Position numbers and translations under genes: made by a program. Positions 17,260 through 26,117 of a stretch of DNA of 36,797 nucleotides are shown here, in pieces (position 1 is the stretch's first letter; the number at the start of each line of letters is the position of its first letter). Location of the stretch: positions 10,927-47,723 of the forward strand of contig JAHEQB010000062.1 in assembly GCA_019561555.1 (NCBI GenBank). The letters run 5' to 3'. The notes under the pieces are model-generated. The model did no database searches, was not told the origin of the DNA, and was given only the letters and a program-made list of their open reading frames with translations. Origin of the DNA: Methanothermococcus sp. SCGC AD-155-C09. GTDB taxonomy: Archaea > AGJL01 > Methanococci > Methanococcales > Methanococcaceae.

Positions 17260-19221
17260 TTAATCAATTCCTCCCCTCATATCAATGGCAACACCATAGT
17301 TAAACTCCATTAATTCCCTACCATTCAATATTGTAGTACCATATCCCATAAGTTCATCCTCCTCATTTACAACAAGTACCTCCTCATAGGGTCTAAGTTC
17401 CCTATCACAATCAATAACAAATTTAGCATATACAGATTTTCCCTTTTTTGCAAATTCCTGAACAGATTTATCCACTACAACCCTATATTTTGGAAAAGGT
17501 ATTTTTTTATGTAGGAGTTTTGCCCCCTCCTTTGTGGGTATAAGAAGATTATCATGGGATCTAAGGGTAAATAAAACCTCCTTTTCATTCTCTTCCTTTA
17601 TCACAAGTACATTTCTTATTCTACCTGTATTTTTACTTCTCTTTACTACAATATTTTTTATAATTTCTTCATCAAGTATCTTAAATCCATATTGATATTG
17701 GAGCATCCTGTCTATTCTTAAAATATCCTTATTTACTTTATTTTTATTTTCCTTGGAGTTATAATAATTTGTATAATAGTTATATGTTTTAATATCCATT
17801 ATTTTATCCCCATACTTATTAATAAATTCCTCTAAATATTTTTTATTATGTTCCCTCTCAATATTATAAAGTTCAGGTATTTCATTTTGGGATAGAGGAT
17901 ATATGGTATCAATATTCAAAGGTATCAATCCAAATACCTCATCCTTTATAAGAATATCCACATCACTTGGCAAATTATTTAAATTTTCACTGTAAGGCTT
18001 ATTTACATCCCTTGATACTGTGGAGATGTATATTTTATCAAATTTTATTCTATGTATTCTTTTTTTATGCCTAATTACTTCAGGTCGGAACATACTTTCA
18101 TATCCACTGTAAAAAAATGCTGATTTCTTTGTAATTGGATCAAATTTCTCAATAAATTCAATATATTTCAATGCCTGTCTATAGGCCTCCAATAACTTGG
18201 GATGACTTCTACATCTCAATTCCACTAATTCCCAAAGGGAACCTTCTTTAATGGATTCCTTTATTCTATTTATCTCCCCAAAGGTAACATATAGGTTATG
18301 CTCTGCCAATAGTTGCTCCCTATTCCTTTTATCCATATTAAAAAGTTCCTTTGGAGAATACTCATTACATATGGGGCAACAACATGGAAAATTACTTAAG
18401 TCCTTTAAATCCTTTAAGTGATAGGTCCCATATTCAGTTAAGTATCTATCATCCTTTGCATAGAGGGCATAGGCTGCACTATCAAATAGATCACATCCAA
18501 GTAAAACTGAAAGGGCAAATAACATTGGGTGGCCACATCCAAAGAGATGTATAGGTTTATTTGTAGGTAGATACTCCTTTGAGGTTATAATAATATCCAC
18601 AACGGTTTTATAATGGTAGTTTTCCATAAGGGGCACAAGGGCACCAATTGGATATATATCAAAATTCAACTTCCCTATAACCTCAGCACTTTTCCTTCTT
18701 AGATCCATATAGGTAGATCCTTGAATAGTTCCATTTAAAAGTATTTTAAGGTTATTTTTTTCCTTTAATTCAATGGCAGATCTACTTCTACGTAGGGTTT
18801 CCTCTAAATCCCTTTCAGCCTTTTCCCTATCTACATAGGGTGCCGTTGGAATATCCAATATTGTTCCAACATCCACTCCAATCCTATCTTGGAATTGCAC
18901 TATCTCCAAGGGATCCACATCTATGCTTCCATAGAGGCTAAGTTGAAAGGAACCACTATCTGTAACTATTACCTTGTCAAATCCTATTAACTTATGAACC
19001 CCTTTCTCTTCGGCAATATTTTTTAATTTGGGATTGGAATATATTATATAAGAGTTGGTAATTATTACATCAGTTAATTTTTTAATTTTCTCTATTGGGA
19101 GGGTTTGCCTCTCTGGATTGGGATGCACAACAGGCATTATTGTGGGGGTTTCAATTGTTTTGTTGTTTATTTTTAATTTTCCAAGTCTTCCAAGCCCATC
19201 TCTGGCTTTTATTTCCAACAT
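17260..19221 (-). CDS. tgtA: TgtA, archaeosine tRNA-guanine transglycosylase (position 15)
   Basis: Exchanges guanine-15 in the D-loop of tRNA for preQ0, the first step of archaeosine formation. 653 residues, the full-length archaeal form. An N-terminal TIM-barrel catalytic domain carries TDSGSFQLSLYG and FQDRIGVDVGTILD with the active-site aspartates, LNGTIQGS, and LFGCGHPMLFAL. A CCCPICNEYSP cluster with a following His gives the zinc site. C1/C2 domains follow, then a C-terminal PUA domain (VVVDKSVQEFAKKGKSVYAK, then VVNEEDELMGYG, ending NYGVAIDMRGG). The start is ATG 19221, preceded by AAAGGTGATTTA; an upstream in-frame ATG would add 13 atypical residues. Single full-length gene, not split as in some archaea. 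Confidence 0.96.
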   Translation of the reverse strand: MLEIKARDGLGRLGKLKINNKTIETPTIMPVVHPNPERQTLPIEKIKKLTDVIITNSYIIYSNPKLKNIAEEKGVHKLIGFDKVIVTDSGSFQLSLYGSIDVDPLEIVQFQDRIGVDVGTILDIPTAPYVDREKAERDLEETLRRSRSAIELKEKNNLKILLNGTIQGSTYMDLRRKSAEVIGKLNFDIYPIGALVPLMENYHYKTVVDIIITSKEYLPTNKPIHLFGCGHPMLFALSVLLGCDLFDSAAYALYAKDDRYLTEYGTYHLKDLKDLSNFPCCCPICNEYSPKELFNMDKRNREQLLAEHNLYVTFGEINRIKESIKEGSLWELVELRCRSHPKLLEAYRQALKYIEFIEKFDPITKKSAFFYSGYESMFRPEVIRHKKRIHRIKFDKIYISTVSRDVNKPYSENLNNLPSDVDILIKDEVFGLIPLNIDTIYPLSQNEIPELYNIEREHNKKYLEEFINKYGDKIMDIKTYNYYTNYYNSKENKNKVNKDILRIDRMLQYQYGFKILDEEIIKNIVVKRSKNTGRIRNVLVIKEENEKEVLFTLRSHDNLLIPTKEGAKLLHKKIPFPKYRVVVDKSVQEFAKKGKSVYAKFVIDCDRELRPYEEVLVVNEEDELMGYGTTILNGRELMEFNYGVAIDMRGGID

Positions 19222-19435
19222 TAAATCACCTTTAAGGGAGTTATGTAATAATATGTCCATAATAAAAATTAATTAAAATAAATTTTAAAATAAATTATTA
19301 AAAACATTATATAAAAAAAATGATAATGTTATAAAAATTATTTAATTAATAAATTAAAAAAATAAAAAAAATTTATAAATTATGATTATAAAATAAAAAA
19401 TAACGAATAATAATTAAAATAAAATAGGAAATCTA

Positions 19436-19590
19436 GGTTTTAAAATATTTAAGGAAAGAGAATCACATAAAAAATAAAATCTTATCATTATTCTTCTTAA
19501 TGCTTTGAGCACTGAAAGAACAGGGTAGTATCCTTAACAAGAATAGCATTATGAAAATTCATAATATGTTAAGATCGAGATTTGAAGTAT
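19436..19590 (-). repeat. Dispersed element, subfamily B core, reverse orientation
   Basis: On the minus strand: ATTATGAATTTTCATAAT (perfect 8-bp stem with a 2-base centre), GTTCTTTCAGTGCTC, GCATTAAGAAGAATAATGA, TAAGATTTTATTTTTTATG and TGATTCTCTTTCC. Blocks match 16915-17075 and 23005-23175. It sits in the gap between tgtA and pth2, which diverge; the rest of that gap (19222-19758) is A/T-rich and has no gene. Confidence 0.6.
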
Positions 19591-19758
19591 TTTTTTAATT
19601 AATATTTTATACTTATTATACTTATTTTATTTTTTTATATTATTTTTATATTTTAAATAATAAATTAATTTTATACATTTCTATAAATATCCCTAAATAT
19701 AAAAAATATTATGAATATAAAAAAATAACCGTTATTTATTAAGAAATAAGGAGAAAGC

Positions 19759-20109
19759 ATGTATAAACAGGTTATTGTTATTAGGAATGATTTAAAGATG
19801 GGCAAGGGAAAAATAGCAGTTCAGGCCTGCCATGCCTCCATTGAGGCATTTATAAGGGCCCAAAAGATATGCCCAAATGTTGTTAAAGAATGGTTAAAGG
19901 ATGGGCAAAAAAAGGTTGCAGTAAAAGTGGATTCTGAAAGGGAACTTATGGAGATATTTAAAGAGGCCAATATAGATGGATTACCCTGTAGTTTAATAAG
20001 GGATGCTGGAAAAACCCAATTAATCCCTGGAACCTATACTGCAGTTGCAATTGGTCCTGAAAGGGAGGAAAGAATAGAGAGGATAACTGGAAAATTAAAG
20101 TTGTTATAG
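19759..20109 (+). CDS. pth2: Pth2, archaeal peptidyl-tRNA hydrolase
   Basis: Frees tRNA from prematurely released peptidyl-tRNA. 116 residues, the complete Pth2/Bit1 fold. Signatures are [18 protein letters not shown], in which the Lys of MGKGK is typical of the active site, then [28 protein letters not shown], and [19 protein letters not shown] with the Asp and Thr of the family. It ends in [22 protein letters not shown], the canonical C-terminus. AAGGAGAAAGC precedes ATG 19759. The DNA glycosylase gene starts 33 bp after its stop codon, so both may be transcribed together. Confidence 0.96.
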   Translation: MYKQVIVIRNDLKMGKGKIAVQACHASIEAFIRAQKICPNVVKEWLKDGQKKVAVKVDSERELMEIFKEANIDGLPCSLIRDAGKTQLIPGTYTAVAIGPEREERIERITGKLKLL

Positions 20110-20142
20110 TTTAGAACTATTGTTTATTTATAAAGGGATACT

Positions 20143-20799
20143 GTGTATTTAATGAACATATACCATAAACTACTATCACACTTTGGCCCACAAAATTGGT
20201 GGCCTGCTGAGAGTCCATACGAAATTATAGTTGGAGCCATACTAACCCAAAATACATCCTGGAAAAATGTAGAAAAGGCTATTAATTCTTTAAAAAGTAG
20301 GGATTTACTTGATGAAAGAAAGATACTTGATTTACAGAAGGAAGGTAAATTAAAAAATCTTATTAAGCCTGCAGGGTTTTACAATATAAAATCTGAGAGA
20401 TTGAGGAATATAACAGAATATATATTAAAAAATTACGGCAGTACAGAAAATATGGCAGGGAGTGATAAGGATCTATATGCACTGAGAAGGGAACTTTTGT
20501 CTATAAAGGGAATTGGTAAAGAGACGGCAGATACAATACTATTATACTGTTTAAATAGGCCCATATTTGTGATAGATGGTTATACTAAGAGAATATTTAG
20601 TAGGTATGGCATAATAAATAATAATTTGAAATATGATGAAATACGCATGATATTTGAAAGTAATATCCCAAAGGACTCAAGTATCTATAAGGAATATCAT
20701 GCCCTAATTGTTCAATTGGGAAAGACCCATTGTAAAAAAAGAAATCCTAACTGTGAAGGCTGTCCATTGTCTATTGAATGTAAAAAAATTTTTAATTAA
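20143..20799 (+). CDS. Endonuclease III-superfamily DNA glycosylase, MagIII-like
   Basis: 218-residue HhH-GPD base-excision enzyme. The N-terminus GPQNWWPAESPYEIIVGAIL, followed by TQNTSW, marks the subgroup. The helix-hairpin-helix is LLSIKGIGKETADTIL at 118-133. Asp145 (FVIDGYTKR) is the conserved catalytic Asp. A [4Fe-4S] motif of C197-x6-C204-x2-C207-x5-C213 is intact. The position of the catalytic Lys of true endonuclease III (GVGRKTAN) is Glu127 here, so a beta-lyase activity is not expected. The GKE(S/T)AD form recalls the 3-methyladenine glycosylase MagIII of Helicobacter; monofunctional removal of alkylated bases is inferred. The start is GTG 20143 after AAAGGGATACT, with ATG 20152 the alternative. 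It follows pth2 closely. Confidence 0.85.
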   Translation: MYLMNIYHKLLSHFGPQNWWPAESPYEIIVGAILTQNTSWKNVEKAINSLKSRDLLDERKILDLQKEGKLKNLIKPAGFYNIKSERLRNITEYILKNYGSTENMAGSDKDLYALRRELLSIKGIGKETADTILLYCLNRPIFVIDGYTKRIFSRYGIINNNLKYDEIRMIFESNIPKDSSIYKEYHALIVQLGKTHCKKRNPNCEGCPLSIECKKIFN

Positions 20800-21004
20800 A
20801 TAAATAATAATATAAATAAAATAAAATTTAAAAAAATTAAAAATTTTATAATTAAAAAAAAGAATAAAAATATTGGTTAAATTTATTTCTTAAAAATTAT
20901 AAAAAATAAAAAACAGTTCCTATTAAAATCAATATAAAGAATAATCATATAAAATAGCATAAATTTTAAGATTTTAATAAATAGAAATGGAACAAAAATA
21001 TAAA

Positions 21005-21125
21005 AATTAAAAATCCTATCATCGCCCTCTTAGGTACTCCAAGCACTGAGGGAACAGGCAGGATCCCTTGATGGAATAGTATTATGAAAGTTCATAATCA
21101 GGCAAGATAAGGACTTAAGTATTTC
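21005..21125 (-). repeat. Dispersed element, subfamily B core, reverse orientation
   Basis: Minus strand: ATTATGAACTTTCATAAT (8-bp inverted repeat), CCATCAAGGGATCCTGC, TTCCCTCAGTGCTTGGAG, GGGCGATGATAGGATTTTT. It matches the copies at 19436 and 23005. The remainder of the gap 20800-21409 is A/T-rich with no gene recognised. Confidence 0.58.
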
Positions 21126-21409
21126 TTTTTATTAATGCTCTATATTCCCTATTATTTTTATTTATGTTATTATATTTTTTATGTCTTTAATTTTTTTAAA
21201 TATTTTAAATTTTTTTATAAATTTTTATTTTTTAATGATCATTTTTTTATTATAGTTAATTTTATCAATATCTTAAAATAAAAAAATTAGAATAAATTAA
21301 ATAATTTATAATTAAGTATTTTATATTTAGATAATTTATTATATTATAAATTAAATAATTTTTATATATGGATAATTATTATTTTAATAACATTATTAAA
21401 GGGATATTT

Positions 21410-22861
21410 ATGGGATTTCTCGATAAAATACTTACAATATTTAAGAAAGGCCCTAAGATACACTATGCAAAATCTCAAGATGTTGATTTAATAGAATTAA
21501 AAAAAAATCCCTACTATATTGTGGCATCTGTTGAATTAGGAAATACCACTACAAAATCCATAATCACAGGAACCAACATGGAAACAGGTATTACCTATAT
21601 AATAAGTAAGTATGTAAAAATGACAAGGGATGTAAGGCCTCCAAAAAAGGGAGAAGAAGTATTTGGAAAGACCCTTTGGGGAGTGGAATTGAGCAAAGGG
21701 GCAGTTTCAGATATGGTTAAGGATGTATTAATTGGGGCCTTAAAAAGGGGAAATCTTACAGTGGATGACCTTCACTTCGTAGTTAGAAGTACTGGGGTTA
21801 CTGCAGGCTTTGCCTCTCCAGAGGAAATATCAAATATGATAGTTGCCCTTGCAGATGGCTGTTTAAAGGCTGGAGTACCTCCTTCAAAGATGGCTCCTGC
21901 AATGAGTAAAAACCAACTTCCAAAACCCTTTGATAAATATTGTTTAATGGACAAAATAATATTTGACGGTGCAGTAACAGGAGTAGTACCTCCAACAGGT
22001 AAGGAGGTTGTTGCCAATGAAATGGAGGGGGAATTAGTTACTGCAGGTATAAAGGTTGGGGCAAAATGGACCCAGGTGGATTTCAGAAATCCTTGTATGA
22101 GTATAGACTTTGGTACAACCCTTGCAGGTAGAATTACAAATGATAAAAAGCCCTATGCAAATGTTACTGGCAATCTATGTGGCCTTGCTGGGGCCATTGC
22201 CGATGCAATAGTTAGGGGTAGTGGTCTTGTAAGTAAGGATAAGGGGGCAGTATTGGATATAAAAAATAGGGAAGGTAAGATAAATAAGGAACTTGGGGAA
22301 AAATATGGAGAAGAGGCCCATAAGTATATAAAAATCTGTGAGGTTCCAATGGACGTGGAGAGATTCGGAACAGTGCCTGTAAATCCAGAAAGTGCAAAAA
22401 AGGCTGGAACAATATTAATAGGTTGTGATGTTGGAGAGAATGGAAGCGATATTCCAAAATTGGAGGAAATTGGAAAAAAAATAATGGAGGAAAGTAATAC
22501 TCCAACTCTATTATATACTTTGGACATAGTATCGGCCCAAATAACAAAAAGACTTGTAGAATTAGCAAAGGACAAAGGTATTGTAAATAGTAAAAGTGCC
22601 ATTGGAATAACTGGAAGGGCGGGAATAACTGGAAATAAACCTAAGTTAATAATAGAAAAACTTGGAGAATTAAATATATGGGAAAAACCTGAGGATAACG
22701 TAGTATTTGTTGAAGATGGGCTTGCATTAGGGGCAAGTATTATGGCAAGATGTATGAATTGCTTAGGCACTCCACAGAATCCTATTGGAGGAAATAGGGG
22801 AGATAATTGTATATTGGGAGAAAGAAGAAAATTACAGAAGGAAAGAGGCATGATAAGATAA
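21410..22861 (+). CDS. Methanogenesis marker protein 14
   Basis: 483-residue protein of the family conserved across methanogens under the name methanogenesis marker 14. Recognised by VASVELGNTTTKSIITGT near the N-terminus, FVVRSTGVTAGFASPEE, the middle stretch NPCMSIDFGTTLAGRITND, GLAGAIADAIVRGSG, and the C-terminal GITGRAGITGNKP and EDGLALGASIMARCMN. The glycine-rich phosphate-type loops (ELGNTTTK and DFGTTLAG) suggest an actin/Hsp70-like ATPase fold related to reductive activators of corrinoid proteins; this is inference. Its exact role, perhaps in methyl-coenzyme M reductase maturation, is not established by this sequence. ATG 21410 is preferred because AAAGGGATATTT precedes it; an ATG 14 codons earlier lacks this. 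It is a single-gene unit between repeat-bearing gaps. Confidence 0.9.
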   Translation: MGFLDKILTIFKKGPKIHYAKSQDVDLIELKKNPYYIVASVELGNTTTKSIITGTNMETGITYIISKYVKMTRDVRPPKKGEEVFGKTLWGVELSKGAVSDMVKDVLIGALKRGNLTVDDLHFVVRSTGVTAGFASPEEISNMIVALADGCLKAGVPPSKMAPAMSKNQLPKPFDKYCLMDKIIFDGAVTGVVPPTGKEVVANEMEGELVTAGIKVGAKWTQVDFRNPCMSIDFGTTLAGRITNDKKPYANVTGNLCGLAGAIADAIVRGSGLVSKDKGAVLDIKNREGKINKELGEKYGEEAHKYIKICEVPMDVERFGTVPVNPESAKKAGTILIGCDVGENGSDIPKLEEIGKKIMEESNTPTLLYTLDIVSAQITKRLVELAKDKGIVNSKSAIGITGRAGITGNKPKLIIEKLGELNIWEKPEDNVVFVEDGLALGASIMARCMNCLGTPQNPIGGNRGDNCILGERRKLQKERGMIR

Positions 22862-23004
22862 TGAATAAAAAAATAAATAATATAATTAAAAAAATAAAAT
22901 ATAATAAAATTAATTTAAAATTTATTTTATAAAAAATATTATAAAAATATAAAAAATAGACTATTTAATAGAATAAAAAATAAAAAATAATTAAATTATT
23001 ATAA

Positions 23005-23175
23005 AAAATCTAAGATTTTAAAGTACTTGAAAAGGGAGTAAATAATAAAAAGTAAAAACCCTATCATTATTCTTCTTAATGCTCCTAAGCACTGGGGGGC
23101 AGGTGGGGGTCCTTTGGCAGGACTATATTATGAAGATTTCATACTCAGACTAAGGTAGAGGGATTTAAAGTATTC
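23005..23175 (-). repeat. Dispersed element, subfamily B core, reverse orientation
   Basis: Minus strand: ATGAAATCTTCATAATATAG, GTCCTGCCAAAGGACC, CCCCAGTGCTTAGGAGCATT, AAGAAGAATAATGATAGGG and TTTTTACTTTTTATTATTT, then AAGTACTTTAAAATCTTAG. It is one of the better-preserved B copies. Terminal inverted repeats are not clear; AT-rich DNA fills the rest of the 22862-23372 gap, and no gene is seen. Confidence 0.6.
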
Positions 23176-23372
23176 TCTTTATTGTTATTTTATCCTTTCA
23201 TTATTCTATTATATTATTTATATTTAAATTAAGTGATATGCATTTAATTATAAACTATTTTAAACTATAATTAAATTATTATTTACTATTTATTTTATTA
23301 TAATTAAATTTATTTATTATTAATTTATTAATTTTTTTAATTAAATTTTTAAATATAAATGGTGATTCTAAA

Positions 23373-24815
23373 ATGGATTTTAAAAGATATTTAATATTTA
23401 CACACTATGGAGCATTTCTTTTTGAATATGGAGAGGACTCTAAAAATCTAACTATGGAGGATATAAAATATTTTAAGATATTTAATGAAGATGAGATTCC
23501 TAAGATTATGTGTGATTTAAGAAATGAAAATTTTGAAATAATAGAGAGATTAAAAAAGGAATGGAATTTAAATAATAACGACAATAACAACATAACCCTT
23601 GAAAATATTATTGTAGAATACTTGGAGGATAAGCCCACGGTCCCTGGGAACTTTGTAAGGGAAAATATATACAACATAGGCAAAAAATATGGGGTTTTTG
23701 AAAATTACGAGGATTTTATTGAAAAATTAAATCTATGGACCACTGAATTTACAAAATTGCTAATGAAGGAATCCTCTGAAAAAAAGGATAAACTAATAGT
23801 ACAGACTGTAAGTGCATTGGATGATTTGGATGAAACCTTAAATTTATTTTCTGAGAGACTTAGGGAATGGTATTCCTTATATTTTCCAGAAATGGATAAA
23901 TTAATAAAAAAACATGATCTCTATGTGGATTTAATATCGGAATATCCCAATAGGGAAAACTATACAAGAACCAGATTAAAGAAAACACTACCCTCAAAAC
24001 TTGCCAGAACATTATCCACTGCTGCAAAAAATTCAATGGGGGCAGAATTGTCTGAAAGGGATTTATCCATTATAAAATTATTTGCAGAGGAAGTAAAATC
24101 CATGTATTTACTTAGAAGAAAACTTCAAGATTACTTAGAAGAGTTAATGAAAGAAATAGCGCCAAATCTAACAAAATTGGCAGGTCCCTCATTAGGAGCA
24201 AGGTTAATAAGTTTAACAGGGGGAATAGATAGATTATCAAAACTCCCTGCCTCAACAATACAGGTAATTGGAGCAGAAAAGGCATTATTTGCACACTTAA
24301 GAGAGGGAGCACAACCTCCTAAGCATGGAGTAATATTTCAACATCCCTTTATTCAGTCCTCTCCCTGGTGGATTAGGGGTAAGGTAGCAAGGGCCCTTGC
24401 CTGTAAATTATCCATAGGAATTAGGGCTGATGTTTTTGGAAATTATATTGCAGAGGAACTTATGGAATCCCTAAGTAAAAAGGTTGAAAGTATAAAGGAA
24501 AAAAATCCAGAGCCTAAAAGAAAAAAGCCAGTAAGTAGAGACAGGAAAAAAACAGGAAGTGTAAGGGGAAAAAGAAAAAATAGAAAAGAAAAAGAAGAAA
24601 AGGGTAAAAAGGGAAAAAGAGAAAAAAATATCCAGAGAAAGGGAAAAACTAAGAATAAAGGGGATAATGAAAAAAATAAAAAAAATAATATTAAAAATAA
24701 AAATAAGAATATAGATAAAAATAACAGTATAAATAAAAAAATTAAAAATAAAGATAATACCTCTAAAAAAAAGAAAGAGAGAAAGGTAATTGGAAAAACC
24801 TCCTCTAAATTTTAA
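23373..24815 (+). CDS. nop5: Nop5 (Nop56/58 homologue) C/D-box sRNP core protein with long basic tail
   Basis: Scaffold of the archaeal box C/D RNP: the N-terminal domain docks fibrillarin, the coiled coil dimerises, and the NOP domain holds the L7Ae-sRNA complex for guided 2'-O-methylation. 480 residues. Residues 1-120 form the variable N-terminal domain. At about 135-260 lies the helical coiled-coil region. The NOP signature follows as ELMKEIAPNLTKLAGPSLGA and LISLTGGIDRLSKLPASTIQ, with VIGAEKALFAHLREGAQPPKHGVIFQHP. From about 385 to the end it is a Lys/Asn/Arg-rich low-complexity tail, longer than I expect for archaeal Nop5 and like the KKE/D tails of eukaryotic Nop56/58. GGTGAT precedes ATG 23373. 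flpA follows 46 bp downstream. Confidence 0.95.
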   Translation: MDFKRYLIFTHYGAFLFEYGEDSKNLTMEDIKYFKIFNEDEIPKIMCDLRNENFEIIERLKKEWNLNNNDNNNITLENIIVEYLEDKPTVPGNFVRENIYNIGKKYGVFENYEDFIEKLNLWTTEFTKLLMKESSEKKDKLIVQTVSALDDLDETLNLFSERLREWYSLYFPEMDKLIKKHDLYVDLISEYPNRENYTRTRLKKTLPSKLARTLSTAAKNSMGAELSERDLSIIKLFAEEVKSMYLLRRKLQDYLEELMKEIAPNLTKLAGPSLGARLISLTGGIDRLSKLPASTIQVIGAEKALFAHLREGAQPPKHGVIFQHPFIQSSPWWIRGKVARALACKLSIGIRADVFGNYIAEELMESLSKKVESIKEKNPEPKRKKPVSRDRKKTGSVRGKRKNRKEKEEKGKKGKREKNIQRKGKTKNKGDNEKNKKNNIKNKNKNIDKNNSINKKIKNKDNTSKKKKERKVIGKTSSKF

Positions 24816-24861
24816 TTTAATCTTATTTAAGAATAATATATTTTAATTATTAGGTGGTATT

Positions 24862-25545
24862 TTGAAAATCAAAGAAATTTTTAATAATGTTTATGAAATT
24901 GATCTTGGAGATGGGATAAAGAGAATAGGTACAAAGTCCTTAGTCCCATCAAAAAGGGTATATGGAGAGAAATTGATTGAGATAGATGGAATAGAGTATA
25001 GAATATGGAATCCCAATAAAAGTAAATTATCTGCTGCCATAATAAATGGATTAAAGAATATGCCAATAAAAAGGGGGAGTAAGGTTCTTTATTTGGGATC
25101 TTCGGCAGGTACTACTCCTTCACATGTTGCAGATATAACTGAAAATTCTCCAATTTATTCTGTGGAGTTTGCGCCAAGAATTATGAGGGAATTTCTGGAA
25201 GTATGTAGGGATAGGAAAAATTTAATACCAATATTGGGGGATGCCAATATGCCAAATACCTATTCCAATATTGTTGAGACTGTAGATGTAATATTTGAGG
25301 ATGTTGCTCAACCAAATCAGGGGGAGATACTTGTTAAAAATGCTGAATGGTTCTTAAAGAAAAATGGATATGGAATGATTTCCATAAAGGCAAGAAGTAT
25401 TGATGTAGTAAGGGATCCTAAGGAGATATTTAAAGAACAAAAGGAGATATTAATAAAAGGGGGCTTTGAGATAGTTGATGAGGTAAATATTGAACCCTTT
25501 GAAAAGGATCATATATTATTTGTTGGAATATGGAAGGGAGAGTAA
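24862..25545 (+). CDS. flpA: FlpA, fibrillarin-like rRNA/tRNA 2'-O-methyltransferase
   Basis: SAM-dependent methyltransferase of the box C/D RNP. 227 residues, the normal archaeal length. A small N-terminal beta domain (VYEIDLGDGIKRIGTKSLVP) precedes the Rossmann fold. The SAM-binding loop GSSAGTTPSHVAD is at 79-91, Glu102 (SVEFAPR) and Asp127 (GDAN) line the cofactor pocket, and VDVIFEDVAQPNQ at 141-153 is the family signature. Start codon is TTG (24862), supported by AGGTGGTAT just upstream. Operon with nop5, as in many archaea, consistent with stoichiometric assembly of the two proteins. Confidence 0.96.
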   Translation: MKIKEIFNNVYEIDLGDGIKRIGTKSLVPSKRVYGEKLIEIDGIEYRIWNPNKSKLSAAIINGLKNMPIKRGSKVLYLGSSAGTTPSHVADITENSPIYSVEFAPRIMREFLEVCRDRKNLIPILGDANMPNTYSNIVETVDVIFEDVAQPNQGEILVKNAEWFLKKNGYGMISIKARSIDVVRDPKEIFKEQKEILIKGGFEIVDEVNIEPFEKDHILFVGIWKGE

Positions 25546-25637
25546 AAAAATTAAAAACAAAATTAAAGTAAAAATAAAATTTTAAAATACTTAAAAAAGA
25601 ATAAATATAAAAAATAAATAAAATAATAATTAAAAAA

Positions 25638-25848
25638 ATTAAAAATAAACATGAAATCAATAATCTAAATTCTAAGATATAGGGAAAAATTAAATATTTA
25701 AAAAAATAAAAAAAGCAAATAGAGTAGAAATTCCCTACCGCTATCCTCTCTCTACACGCCTAAGCACTGAAAGTGCAGAGGAAGTCCTTTAAGCATTTGG
25801 ATTACTATATTATAATAGATTTAAGATGTTATGTGTTTTACTACAATA
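25638..25848 (-). repeat. Dispersed MITE-like element, subfamily A, reverse orientation
   Basis: On the minus strand the leading terminus is TATTGTAGTAAAACACATAA, then CATCTTAAATC. The core reads TGCTTAAAGGACTTCCTCTG, CACTTTCAGTGCTTAGGCG and TGTAGAGAGAGG, followed by GGGAATTTCTACTCTATTTG and a T-rich tail. The far terminus at about 25638-25662 is weak. It fills part of the 570-bp gap between flpA and the PHP gene; 25849-26117 is A/T-rich with nothing recognised except the TTG-start ribosome binding site. Confidence 0.65.
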
Positions 25849-26117
25849 ACAAAAATAAAAACATTATTATTACCCTTATTACTATAGTTTTAATTTTTAT
25901 TTTTTTACTTTTTTCTTGAGTATTTTAAAGTCTTATTAATTTTATAACAAATCTTATGTTATTTTTAATATTTTAAATTAGATTATTATTTTATTTTAAT
26001 TATTTTATTTTTATAAGTAATTACATTTATAATCATATTCTAAATTTTTATAAGTGAGATTTTATATATTAGACATATTCCTTATATTATACTTTAAATT
26101 ATAATCGTGGTGATACC

